Shown piece by piece: positions 39,050 to 47,045 of a DNA stretch of 64,000 nucleotides. The notes under the pieces are model-generated. The model saw only the letters and a list, made by a program, of their open reading frames with translations, did not search any database and had not been told where the DNA came from. A program made the translations under genes and the position numbers. The DNA is from Porticoccaceae bacterium. GTDB lineage: Bacteria; Pseudomonadota; Gammaproteobacteria; Pseudomonadales; Porticoccaceae. The DNA is taken from contig CACEBC010000006.1 in NCBI GenBank assembly GCA_902557735.1, positions 1 through 64,000 on the forward strand. Reading direction: 5' to 3'. Position 1 is the first letter of the stretch. Each line of letters begins with the position of its first letter.

Positions 39050-39082
39050 CGACAAAAGGTGTCTCAAAAACGACGAAAGGTG
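39050..39082. repeat. 21-bp-phased direct repeat in the fhs/dehydrogenase divergent region
   Basis: CGACAAAAGGTG at 39050-39061 and CGACGAAAGGTG at 39071-39082 differ by one base and are spaced 21 bp start to start, two helical turns. This layout is typical of AraC/XylS-family operators, and a GbdR/GlxA-type regulator is encoded at 49201. The site lies between fhs and the dehydrogenase and could control both. Confidence 0.55.
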
Positions 39083-39196
39083 CAATGAAGGCTGTCACGA
39101 AATGATGACGCAGAAGCATAAACACCTGTCGCTATCAGATGTGTTAGCTTTGGTAGCGCTCGTTAAACTAAGTGGTTGTCACCTTGGGGCTCCGTG

Positions 39197-41710
39197 ATGA
39201 AAGCAAAGGCTAGGGTTGTTGTTATCGGTGGTGGTGTGGTGGGGGTAAGCGCGCTGTATCATCTGGCCAAGAAGGGTTGGAGGGACGTGGTGCTGGTTGA
39301 ACGCAAAGAACTGACATCCGGTTCCACTTGGCACGCCGCTGGCTTATTACCACTTTTTAATATGAGTTACTCGGTTGGTAAATTGCACCAGTATTCCGTC
39401 AAGTTTTATCAAGAACTAGAGAAAGAGACTGGGCAAGACGTTGGTTTTCGCGGTGTCTCAAATATTCGTTTGGCTACAAATCAGGACCGCATGGACGAAT
39501 ATCTCTACTATTCGGGAGTGGCTGAGACAGTCGGTGTCAACGTGAACTTTCTTACTCCTAAGCAGGTAAAGGAAGCCTGGCCAATGGCTAATATAGAGGG
39601 ATTGATTGGCGCTATTCAGCATCCGGATGATGGCTATATTCAGCCAGCTGACCTGACTCAAGCCCTAGCAAAAGGTGCTCGGGCCAGAGGAGCTGAAATC
39701 TATCGGAACACTGCAGTAATAGCTTTGAAGCAGCAATCTAACGATTCTTGGGTGGTAAAGACCGACCATGGTGATATTTCTTGCGAGCATGTAGTTTCCT
39801 GTACAGGAAATTTTGCTCGGAATACGGGACAAATGGTGGGACTTGATTTGCCCGTGATCCCAGTTGAGCATCAATATATTGTTACGGAACCCCATTCGGA
39901 GGTGACGGCTCGTAGAGAGAGAGGTTTGCCTGAACAGGGAGTTTTGCGGGAATCAGACGCAGGGTATTACCTTCGAGAAGAGGCGGGCGGATTTATACTA
40001 GGGCCCTATGAGGAGGGCGCGCCCTGCTGTTACCTAGATGGCCCGAGTGACTCTTCGGAATATGAACTTTTTAATGGTGATCTAGATCGACTGATGCCGC
40101 ACATCGAAGCATGTATGGAGAGAGTTCCGGCATTTGCTGAAGCAGGAGTAAAAACTGTTTACAACGGTGCTATCGCCTATACGCCAGATGGTAATCCGAT
40201 TGTTGGCCCAGCTTGGGGGATCAAAAACTTTTGGCTGAGTGAAGGCCATAGCTTTGGAATCACCGCTGCTGGCGGGGCTGGGTGGCAGTTGGCAGAATGG
40301 ATTGTCGATGGAGAACCAACAGTCGATATGATGGGTGTAGACCCGCGTCGATTTGGTCCGTTTGCGGCTCGCGGATATTTGCGGGTAAAAAATGCAGAAG
40401 CTTATGACCACGTTTTCAAAAACCATTACCCTGACGAAGAAAGAAGCGCGGCGAGGCCTTTGAAGACTTCCCCATGTTATGAACGAATGAAAAGTCTTGG
40501 GGCAGTTTTTGGATCTGTTTATGGTTGGGAAAGACCAAACTGGTTCGCACCAACAGACTATTCCTTGTCTGAGTGTGATCTGAATAAGCCAAATGTTTTG
40601 CTAAATAAAAACCATTCATCTCCGTTGGAGGATGGGCGAATAGTAGAAAAAAACTCTTTTCGCCGCTCCAACTACTTTGAATTTGTTGGATCAGAATGTC
40701 GTCATGTTCAAGAGCACGTCGGACTGTTAGATATGTCCGCTTTTGCGAAGTGCTCTGTGACCGGCCCCAGCGCCGAGGAATGGTTAAATAGCGTTGTCGC
40801 TAATATTGTGCCAAAGAAGGTTGGTAGAATCGGCCTTTGCCACATGCTCTCAAAAAACGGTGGAGTACGTGCGGAATTTACCATCTACAAACGATCGCAC
40901 AATAATTACTATCTGGTGTTTGCAGGATCGCAGGAGCGCCATGATTGGGACTATTTAACGAAACTGGCTCCAGCTGACGGATCTGTGACTTTGCAAAACA
41001 TTACGACGCAACTGGGTGTGCTGGTCCTCGCAGGCCCCAAATCTAGAGAGGTGCTACAAACGCTTACTGATACTGATTTGGGTAACGATAACTTCAAATG
41101 GTTGTCCGGGAAGACAATTAATGTTGGATATGCGCAATCGGAGGCTTTACGAGTAAACTTCATTGGTGAACTGGGGTGGGAATTGCATCACCCAATTGAA
41201 ATGCAAAACTATATCTTTGATGAGCTTATGAGAGCAGGTGCTGGGCATCGAATAAGACCATTTGGTATCCGTGCCATGGATAGTATGCGGTTGGAAAAGT
41301 CGTACCGTTTAATACCCCGTGAATTGTCTATTGAATACTCAGCCCTAGAGTCGGGTTTGGACCGATTTGTTAAGTTGGATAAAGAGCAAGACTTTGTCGG
41401 GAAGCATGCTTTGTTATCATGGCAGAAACGAGGTTTTAAATACCGATTTGTTACCTTGGAGGTGCACGGTGTGAGGGACGCTGATGCACGGGGATCGGAA
41501 GGACTGTATGAGGGCGAAAGGTTGGTTGGCCGGGCTACTTCAGGAGGATTTGGTTTCCGAACTAATAAGTCGCTTGCACTTGGTTTAGTCGAAATTGGAT
41601 CGGGAGTCGCAGGAGCGGTTTTGGAGATTGTGATTTTAGGAGAACGCTATCCTGCGACCGTGATCGAAGATTCGCCCTATGACCCTAGCAATGAAAGGTT
41701 GCAGGCTTAA
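39197..41710 (+). CDS. dimethylglycine/sarcosine dehydrogenase-type flavoprotein with C-terminal GcvT domain
   Basis: An 837-residue fusion. Residues 1-390 form an FAD-dependent amine oxidase (DAO) domain with VVVIGGGVVGVSALYHLA, the SGSTWHAAGL motif whose His (about residue 46) is the usual covalent flavin site, and DGNPIVGP. An FAO middle segment follows, then a folate-binding GcvT domain from about 470 with GLLDMSAFAKCSVTGP, GELGWELHHP and RAMDSMRLEKSYR. Family enzymes oxidise an N-methyl group and give CH2-THF plus the demethylated amine. Dimethylglycine or sarcosine is likely given soxBDAG nearby. ATG 39197 is used rather than TTG 39176. It heads the corrinoid module. Confidence 0.9.
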   Translation: MKAKARVVVIGGGVVGVSALYHLAKKGWRDVVLVERKELTSGSTWHAAGLLPLFNMSYSVGKLHQYSVKFYQELEKETGQDVGFRGVSNIRLATNQDRMDEYLYYSGVAETVGVNVNFLTPKQVKEAWPMANIEGLIGAIQHPDDGYIQPADLTQALAKGARARGAEIYRNTAVIALKQQSNDSWVVKTDHGDISCEHVVSCTGNFARNTGQMVGLDLPVIPVEHQYIVTEPHSEVTARRERGLPEQGVLRESDAGYYLREEAGGFILGPYEEGAPCCYLDGPSDSSEYELFNGDLDRLMPHIEACMERVPAFAEAGVKTVYNGAIAYTPDGNPIVGPAWGIKNFWLSEGHSFGITAAGGAGWQLAEWIVDGEPTVDMMGVDPRRFGPFAARGYLRVKNAEAYDHVFKNHYPDEERSAARPLKTSPCYERMKSLGAVFGSVYGWERPNWFAPTDYSLSECDLNKPNVLLNKNHSSPLEDGRIVEKNSFRRSNYFEFVGSECRHVQEHVGLLDMSAFAKCSVTGPSAEEWLNSVVANIVPKKVGRIGLCHMLSKNGGVRAEFTIYKRSHNNYYLVFAGSQERHDWDYLTKLAPADGSVTLQNITTQLGVLVLAGPKSREVLQTLTDTDLGNDNFKWLSGKTINVGYAQSEALRVNFIGELGWELHHPIEMQNYIFDELMRAGAGHRIRPFGIRAMDSMRLEKSYRLIPRELSIEYSALESGLDRFVKLDKEQDFVGKHALLSWQKRGFKYRFVTLEVHGVRDADARGSEGLYEGERLVGRATSGGFGFRTNKSLALGLVEIGSGVAGAVLEIVILGERYPATVIEDSPYDPSNERLQA

Positions 41711-41834
41711 CCCGCCGACGGTCGCTAACACGAACTCAAACGTCGCAATCATGTATGCGATGTGGGGAAAACGAGAATAGACTGCGCGTTTCAGTTGTCC
41801 TTGTTTCGCGTTGATTTTTGACTGTTGTAGGTGA

Positions 41835-43394
41835 ATGTTTATGACAGAGCGACCGAGAAATGGCAGAGTCCGAAGACCAGGCGGCGGTCGTCAAGGCAGA
41901 AAGGCTTCGCGTGAAAATGCAGTAAAAAGAGTTGCGCCGTACATTGAAAGAAAAATTCCTTACTTCGAGTACTTGAGCGAGTCCAGTCTTCAGTTGATTG
42001 AGGACAATGCTGACACATTGCTAGAAGAAATCGGCATTGATTTTCTGGATGACACAGAGGCTCTAGAAATGTGGGTTGAGGCTGGGGCGGATGTCACGGG
42101 TTCGAGAGTGCGCTTCCCCAGAGGTTTGTGTCGCCAGCTAATAAATGCCTCCGCTCCGAGAGAATATATACAGCACGCGCGAAATCCAGACCGTAGTGTA
42201 ATCATCGGTGGCGATCGTACCGTGCTTGTGCCGGCTTATGGCTCCCCCTTTGTTTTTGACATTGATGAGGGGAGGCGCTATGCAACCATAGAAGACTTCC
42301 AAAACTTTGTGAAACTAGCCTACATGGCTCCTTTTATGCACCACTCTGGGGGAACGATATGCGAGCCGGTTGATTTGCCAGTTAACAAGCGTCATTTCGA
42401 CATGGTTTACAGCCACCTAAAGTATAGTGATAAACCGCTGATGGGTTCGGTGACGCATGAGGACCGCGCTCAAGACACGGTTGACATGGCAAAACTTGTC
42501 TTCGGTGATGAGTTTGTCGACCAAAACTGCGTTTTGACTAGCCTGATTAATGTGAATTCGCCCATGACCTATGATGCCACTATGCTAGGCAGTCTCAAGG
42601 TGTATGCTCGCAATAATCAGAGCACGGTCATCTCGCCATTTATCTTGGCAGGAGCAATGTCTCCCGTGACTGTAGCCGGCACAGTGACGCAGATTCTCGC
42701 TGAGGCTTTACCAGGCATGGCATTCACTCAACTCTGTCGTCCTGGCGCGCCAGTAGTTTTTGGCACATTCGCAGCTGCGGTATCTATGGCTTCGGGTGCT
42801 CCGACCTTTGGGACACCTGAGCCCAGTCAAGTGACTTATGTTGCAGCCGCACTTGCTCGTCGTTTGGGAGTTCCCTTCAGAAGTGGTGGCGGCCTTTGTG
42901 GCTCCAAGTTGCCAGACGCTCAGGCTGCTTATGAAGCAGCTAATACGCTCCAAACAAGCGCGCTTGCTGGAGTTAATTTTATGCTGCATACGGCGGGTTG
43001 GATGGAGGGTGGCTTGGTTATGGGTTATGAAAAATTTGTTATGGACTGTGACCAAGCGGGAATGTTATCAGTGCTGTTGAACGGCGTGGATATGTCCGAA
43101 AATGGACAGGCTATCGATGCTGTCAGAGAGGTGGGACCCGGAAAACATTACCTCGGGTCTGCGCATACGTTGAAGAATTTTGAGACCGCCTTCTATCGTT
43201 CTACCATAGCCGATAATAATAGTTTTGAACAATGGGAGGCCGATGGGGCTTTGGATGCTTCTCAGCGGGCTAATACTCTATGGAAGAGAATGCTCGATGA
43301 GTATGTGCCACCGCCTCTAGATCCAGCTGTTGACGAGGCCTTACTAGATTTTGTTGATCGCCGAAAAGGATCATTCGAGGACCGTGACTACTAG
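41835..43394 (+). CDS. trimethylamine methyltransferase family (MttB-like, non-pyrrolysine)
   Basis: A 519-residue MttB-superfamily TIM-barrel protein (PF06253): ENADTLLEEIGIDF, TIEDFQNFVKLAYMAPFMHHSGGTICEP, SPMTYDATMLGSL, TFGTPEPSQVTY, and GGGLCGSKLPDAQAAYEAANTL around residue 350-370. There is no in-frame TAG within the body, so it is a non-pyrrolysine member like MtgB, which takes a methyl from glycine betaine; others use carnitine, proline betaine or similar amines. The first 32 residues are strikingly basic (nine Arg, two Lys). ATG 41841 is an alternative start. It transfers a methyl to the corrinoid protein encoded next. The substrate is inferred only from neighbours. Confidence 0.88.
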   Translation: MFMTERPRNGRVRRPGGGRQGRKASRENAVKRVAPYIERKIPYFEYLSESSLQLIEDNADTLLEEIGIDFLDDTEALEMWVEAGADVTGSRVRFPRGLCRQLINASAPREYIQHARNPDRSVIIGGDRTVLVPAYGSPFVFDIDEGRRYATIEDFQNFVKLAYMAPFMHHSGGTICEPVDLPVNKRHFDMVYSHLKYSDKPLMGSVTHEDRAQDTVDMAKLVFGDEFVDQNCVLTSLINVNSPMTYDATMLGSLKVYARNNQSTVISPFILAGAMSPVTVAGTVTQILAEALPGMAFTQLCRPGAPVVFGTFAAAVSMASGAPTFGTPEPSQVTYVAAALARRLGVPFRSGGGLCGSKLPDAQAAYEAANTLQTSALAGVNFMLHTAGWMEGGLVMGYEKFVMDCDQAGMLSVLLNGVDMSENGQAIDAVREVGPGKHYLGSAHTLKNFETAFYRSTIADNNSFEQWEADGALDASQRANTLWKRMLDEYVPPPLDPAVDEALLDFVDRRKGSFEDRDY

Positions 43395-43414
43395 TCAAAT
43401 AGGGAGAGAATGTT

Positions 43415-44116
43415 ATGTCTGAAGACGAAGAAATAGTACTTGTCGAATTGTCCGATGACGATCTGATTTTGCAGATGCACGATGATCTTTATGACGGATT
43501 GAAGGAAGAAATCGAAGAAGGAACAAAGATTTTACTTGACCGGGGATGGTCTGCTGAGCGGGTTCTCGGGAAAGCATTAGTGGACGGCATGACCATTGTT
43601 GGTATTGACTTTCGTGACGGCATCTTGTTCGTTCCAGAGGTCTTACTGGCGGCAAATGCCATGAAGGGCGGTATGGCGATTTTGAGACCCTTGTTGGCAG
43701 AGACAGGTGCTAAGCCGTTTGGCACGATGGTTATTGGTACAGTAAAAGGTGATATTCATGATATTGGTAAGAATCTGGTAGCCATGATGATGGAGGGGGC
43801 GGGTTTCGAAGTCTTCGATATTGGAATAAACAATTCGGTGGAAGATTATTTAGATGCTCTTAAACGCCACGATCCAGATATTCTGGGCATGTCAGCCCTC
43901 CTGACCACTACCATGCCATATATGAAAGTAGTTGTAGATGCATTGAAGGATAATAATCTGCGAGATCGATATATTGTGATGGTGGGGGGTGCGCCGCTAA
44001 ATGAGGAGTTTGGTTTGGCAGTTGGTGCCGATGCTTACTGTCGCGATGCAGCCGAGGCAACCACCACTGCAGTTCGTTTGGTACAAGAAAATCGAGCCAG
44101 GCAAATTTCTGCATGA
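43415..44116 (+). CDS. corrinoid (B12-binding) methyl-carrier protein
   Basis: A 233-residue protein of the MtbC/MttC/MetH-B12 type. A helical B12_binding_2 cap (about residues 15-95) is followed by a Rossmann-like cobalamin domain with D113-I-H115-D-I-G118, the DxHxxG motif whose His ligates cobalt from below, then SALLTTTMPYM and VGGAPL. It shuttles the methyl between the MttB-like enzyme and the THF methyltransferase. The first 36 residues hold 15 Asp/Glu and one Lys, so this end is very acidic. A GGGAGAG ribosome binding site precedes ATG 43415, 21 bases after the mttB-like stop. Confidence 0.93.
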   Translation: MSEDEEIVLVELSDDDLILQMHDDLYDGLKEEIEEGTKILLDRGWSAERVLGKALVDGMTIVGIDFRDGILFVPEVLLAANAMKGGMAILRPLLAETGAKPFGTMVIGTVKGDIHDIGKNLVAMMMEGAGFEVFDIGINNSVEDYLDALKRHDPDILGMSALLTTTMPYMKVVVDALKDNNLRDRYIVMVGGAPLNEEFGLAVGADAYCRDAAEATTTAVRLVQENRARQISA

Positions 44117-44739
44117 GGCATGGGACCCCAAATATGGGAACGCCGCCTCCAATCTTGATCATCGCATGTGGCGCTTTGGCAAGAGAAATTCTTGCGCTTT
44201 GCAGGGCTAATGGTTGGCAGCATGTGGATCTTAGATGCCTTAATGCTGATCTGCATAACAAGCCAAAATTGATTGCTGGCAAAGTCCAAGAAAAGATTGC
44301 TTCCTATCGTGATCGATATGACCAAATATTTGTTGCGTATGCGGATTGCGGTACGGGGGGTGATATAGACAGAGTTCTCAAGGAAACAGGGATCGAGCGC
44401 TTACCTGGTGCCCATTGTTACTCTTTCTATTCGGGTGAGTTCAGATTTAAACAATTCTCGGAACAGGAGCCTGGAACGTTTTACCTAACAGATTTTCTGG
44501 CAGAGAATTTCGATCGGATAGTAATCGGGGGATTGGGAGTGGACGATTATCCGGAGCTGCTTGACGATTATTTTGCGAACTATAGACGGGTATTGTACCT
44601 TTCTCAGACTGAGGATGATCGACTGCTTAAAAAAGCACGGGTGGCAGCGCAAACCCTTGGACTTGAATTTGAACATCATCATTGTGGCTATGGAGAATTG
44701 GAATTAAGTTTGAAATCACAGGTTCTCAAGTTTGAGTAG
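44113..44739 (+). CDS. DUF1638 domain protein
   Basis: A 208-residue protein with the DUF1638 pattern: LIIACGALAREILAL at the front, VAYADCGTGGDIDRVL in the middle, GAHCYSFYSG and FYLTDFLAENFDR. Conserved Cys and His (ACGA, ADCG, AHCY, and the HHHCGYG segment near the end) suggest metal or corrinoid contact, but no function is established to my knowledge. The gene overlaps the corrinoid gene by 4 bases (ATGA), so it is translationally coupled to it. Such coupling and the recurrent co-occurrence of DUF1638 with MttB genes suggest an auxiliary role in the module. ATG 44134 is a possible later start. Confidence 0.85.
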   Translation: MRHGTPNMGTPPPILIIACGALAREILALCRANGWQHVDLRCLNADLHNKPKLIAGKVQEKIASYRDRYDQIFVAYADCGTGGDIDRVLKETGIERLPGAHCYSFYSGEFRFKQFSEQEPGTFYLTDFLAENFDRIVIGGLGVDDYPELLDDYFANYRRVLYLSQTEDDRLLKKARVAAQTLGLEFEHHHCGYGELELSLKSQVLKFE

Positions 44740-44769
44740 TCAAAGTGTGGCATTTGTAGCAGAGTTGAT

Positions 44770-45105
44770 TTGGATTTGAAAAAAATTTTAGTTTACTGGC
44801 GAGATATTCCCGCTCAAGTTATGGTGCAGCAGGGCCGCAAGCGGGGCAAAACGCTGTTAAGTCATCGTTTCCAAGCAGCTATTGATCGTGCTGCTATGAA
44901 AGCTGGCAAAGGTGGAAGCAAGGAATATTTAGAGGACTGGCGTAGAACATATGATGCCATTGGTGAGACGGGCTCTCCTCAGGAGCTGGCCGATAAGATA
45001 GCGTCTCATATTGAAAGAGACTTCTCCTCAGAGGATCTCGCAAAATTAGTTAAGCAAAAGGGTTTCGATCAATCTGAGGACTTTACAGATAGATCCTATG
45101 AATAA
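44770..45105 (+). CDS. small 'virulence factor' domain protein in the corrinoid operon
   Basis: A 111-residue protein with the pattern of the Pfam Virulence_fact family: LVYWRDIPAQVMVQQGRKRGKTLLSHRFQAAIDRAAM split over residues 7-43, then KEYLEDWRR. Despite its family label it has no signal peptide or toxin feature; members are often found beside MttB, MetF and methyl-THF methyltransferase genes. The C-terminal half is acidic. The start is TTG 44770 or TTG 44776, with only a weak ribosome binding site. Its function is unknown; context points to the methyltransfer pathway. Confidence 0.75.
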   Translation: MDLKKILVYWRDIPAQVMVQQGRKRGKTLLSHRFQAAIDRAAMKAGKGGSKEYLEDWRRTYDAIGETGSPQELADKIASHIERDFSSEDLAKLVKQKGFDQSEDFTDRSYE

Positions 45106-45150
45106 CATTGATTGTGATCTTTTCAGAGAAATTGACAGGTGTTTTTTGCG

Positions 45151-46101
45151 ATGCAAGATCAATCCAGCACACGAAAACAAGCTCTAGTTGATTTAGTTCG
45201 AGATGCCAGCTTGGAGGTGACTCCGACTGGTGCTGCCAAGATAACCGAATTTGGTGAGATAGTCCCAAATGGTAGCACTATTTACGTCACTTTTCTCCCG
45301 GGTGCTGATTTTGCAGAAACTATTCGGACAGTCCGCCGGCTCAAAGCCGCAGGCTATATCGCAGTCCCTCATTTTGCAGCGAGATCAATTCCTTCAGCGA
45401 AATACCTACAAGAAAATTTGGCGGTACTTCAGGGTGAAATAGGTGTAACTGAAGGCTTGTTGGTAGGGGGCAGTGTTGGTAGACCCATGGGAGATTTCGG
45501 TTCCTCTATAGAGGTGATTCGAACAGGTTTGTTTGAGAAGTATGGTTTTACCAGACTGGGATTGGCGGGGCACCCTGAGGGCAGCCCAGATATATCGGAG
45601 GCAGATTGCGATCTGGCAGTGAAGGAAAAAAATGATTATGCAAAAAATACTGATATGACTTTATATCTTGCAACACAATTCTTATTCGAGGCTGGCCCGT
45701 TGGTGGCTTGGGAGAAGAAAATCCGTAAAGATGGAAACCGTCTGGAAATATGCGTCGGTATCCCAGGTCTGGCGACCATCAAAACGCTTTTGACTTATGC
45801 AAAACAGTGCGGGGTGGGGCCCTCTATGCGATTCTTAACGCGAAGACCAAGTGATATGATTCGATTAAGCCTACAAAAATCTTTTTTGGGACGATATTTG
45901 AACGCTCCTTCGTCAGAACCCAGTCAGTTATTGTGTGATTTGGCTCGGGCAGTAGCAGCGGATCCAGAGTGTTTGATCCGTCGTTGCCATATATATCCGT
46001 TCGGGGGACTTAAAAAATCCGCAAAGTGGATTTATGAGGTCCAAAACGGGAATTTTGAATTTTCAGGTCGAGGTTTCGAACTTTTATCGAAGCTGCCATG
46101 A
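45151..46101 (+). CDS. methylenetetrahydrofolate reductase (MetF) family
   Basis: A 316-residue flavin-dependent TIM-barrel protein of the MTHFR family. Seen: VTPTGAAKITEF, TIYVTFLPGADF, GYIAVPHFAARSI (the HxxAR-type motif), LLVGG, LGLAGHPEGSP and TQFLFEAGPLVAWEKKI, all at the expected positions. In this operon it most likely works in the direction of oxidising CH3-THF, made by the corrinoid system, to CH2-THF, but that direction is inferred. It is short and lacks a regulatory domain, as usual for bacteria. GTG 45139 is in frame but ATG 45151 is preferred. Confidence 0.87.
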   Translation: MQDQSSTRKQALVDLVRDASLEVTPTGAAKITEFGEIVPNGSTIYVTFLPGADFAETIRTVRRLKAAGYIAVPHFAARSIPSAKYLQENLAVLQGEIGVTEGLLVGGSVGRPMGDFGSSIEVIRTGLFEKYGFTRLGLAGHPEGSPDISEADCDLAVKEKNDYAKNTDMTLYLATQFLFEAGPLVAWEKKIRKDGNRLEICVGIPGLATIKTLLTYAKQCGVGPSMRFLTRRPSDMIRLSLQKSFLGRYLNAPSSEPSQLLCDLARAVAADPECLIRRCHIYPFGGLKKSAKWIYEVQNGNFEFSGRGFELLSKLP

Positions 46102-46151
46102 GTGGGTTGGTCTAAATTGTAACAACTAATCATTGAAATCTGAGGGAAATC

Positions 46152-47045
46152 ATGACCACTACCGTAGTGAGCTCGCCTTCCAAGGAGGTCAGAATTGGAT
46201 TTGATGATCCATTTGTCGTTATCGGCGAGCGAATTAATCCAACTGGGCGAAAGATATTGGCTGCCGAAATGAAGGAGGGTAACTACAATCGTGTTGAGAT
46301 GGATGCTCTGGCTCAGGTGTCCGCTGGCGCACATATGCTAGATGTGAATGCTGGAATTCCATTAGCTGACGAACCAAGAATTTTGTCTGAGGTTATACAA
46401 TTAGTTCAGTCGGTGACTGACGTCCCTCTGAGCATCGACTCGTCTATTGTTGAAGCCCTTGAGCAAGGACTGAAGGTCTACCAAGGAAAAGCACTTGTTA
46501 ACTCCGTGACTGGCGAAGAGGAGATTCTAGAGAGAGTGCTGCCTCTAGTAGCAAAATACGGAGCATCGGTAGTGGCAATCTCCAATGACGAGACAGGTAT
46601 CTCTGAGGATCCTGATGTTCGTTTCGCCGTGGCAAAAAAAATCGTTGAACGGGCCGCTGATTACGGTATTCATTATAGCGATGTGATTGTCGACCCATTG
46701 GTCATGCCGATTGGCGCAATCAATTCGGCTGGTTTGCAAGTGATTCATATTGTCCGTCGGCTGCGGGAAGAATTAAAAGTTAATTCGACATGCGGGGCAT
46801 CCAATGTAAGCTTTGGTTTGCCAAATCGGAGTGGAATCAATGCCGCCTTTCTGACTATGGCTATGGGAGCTGGCATGACCTCAGCCATTACTAGCCCGCT
46901 CCATCCCGAGATCATGGCAGCTGTGCGAGGCGCAGATGTGATGTTAGGCAAGGATCCCAATTGTTCCAACTGGATTAAAGCATATCGTGAACCAATAGCT
47001 GAAGGTGAGGGGCGAAAACGCAGTGGACGGCGACGCAGAAGCTAA
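46152..47045 (+). CDS. methyl-THF:corrinoid methyltransferase-like protein (pterin-binding family)
   Basis: A 297-residue TIM-barrel protein of the pterin-binding (DHPS-like) family that includes AcsE/MeTr, MtvA and MetH. GERINPTGRK at about residues 25-34, MLDVNAGIP (Asp64), LSIDSS, NSVTGEEE, and the ASNVSFGLPNR motif (Asn218) all match the methyltransferases rather than folate-synthesis DHPS. It should pass the methyl from the corrinoid protein to THF. The last residues are an Arg-rich tail (RKRSGRRRRS). A GAGGGA ribosome binding site precedes ATG 46152. Its end overlaps the activator gene. Confidence 0.9.
   Translation: MTTTVVSSPSKEVRIGFDDPFVVIGERINPTGRKILAAEMKEGNYNRVEMDALAQVSAGAHMLDVNAGIPLADEPRILSEVIQLVQSVTDVPLSIDSSIVEALEQGLKVYQGKALVNSVTGEEEILERVLPLVAKYGASVVAISNDETGISEDPDVRFAVAKKIVERAADYGIHYSDVIVDPLVMPIGAINSAGLQVIHIVRRLREELKVNSTCGASNVSFGLPNRSGINAAFLTMAMGAGMTSAITSPLHPEIMAAVRGADVMLGKDPNCSNWIKAYREPIAEGEGRKRSGRRRRS

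Noticed and set aside
41743-41760. TCGCA/TGCGA inverted repeat before the MttB-like gene
   Set aside because: A 5-bp repeat is too short to stand out against chance in a 124-base gap; a possible operator but not supported.
42708-43055. 115-codon antisense frame in the MttB-like gene
   Set aside because: Shadow of a confident coding region, no motif.
43392-43430. TAG stop of the MttB-like gene as a possible pyrrolysine codon with read-through
   Set aside because: Read-through would add only about a dozen codons; pyrrolysine in MttB lies internally, and no pyl genes are visible.
44770-45105. Reading the 'virulence factor' protein as a toxin or virulence gene
   Set aside because: No secretion signal or toxin motif is seen, and its context is C1 metabolism; the family name is historical.
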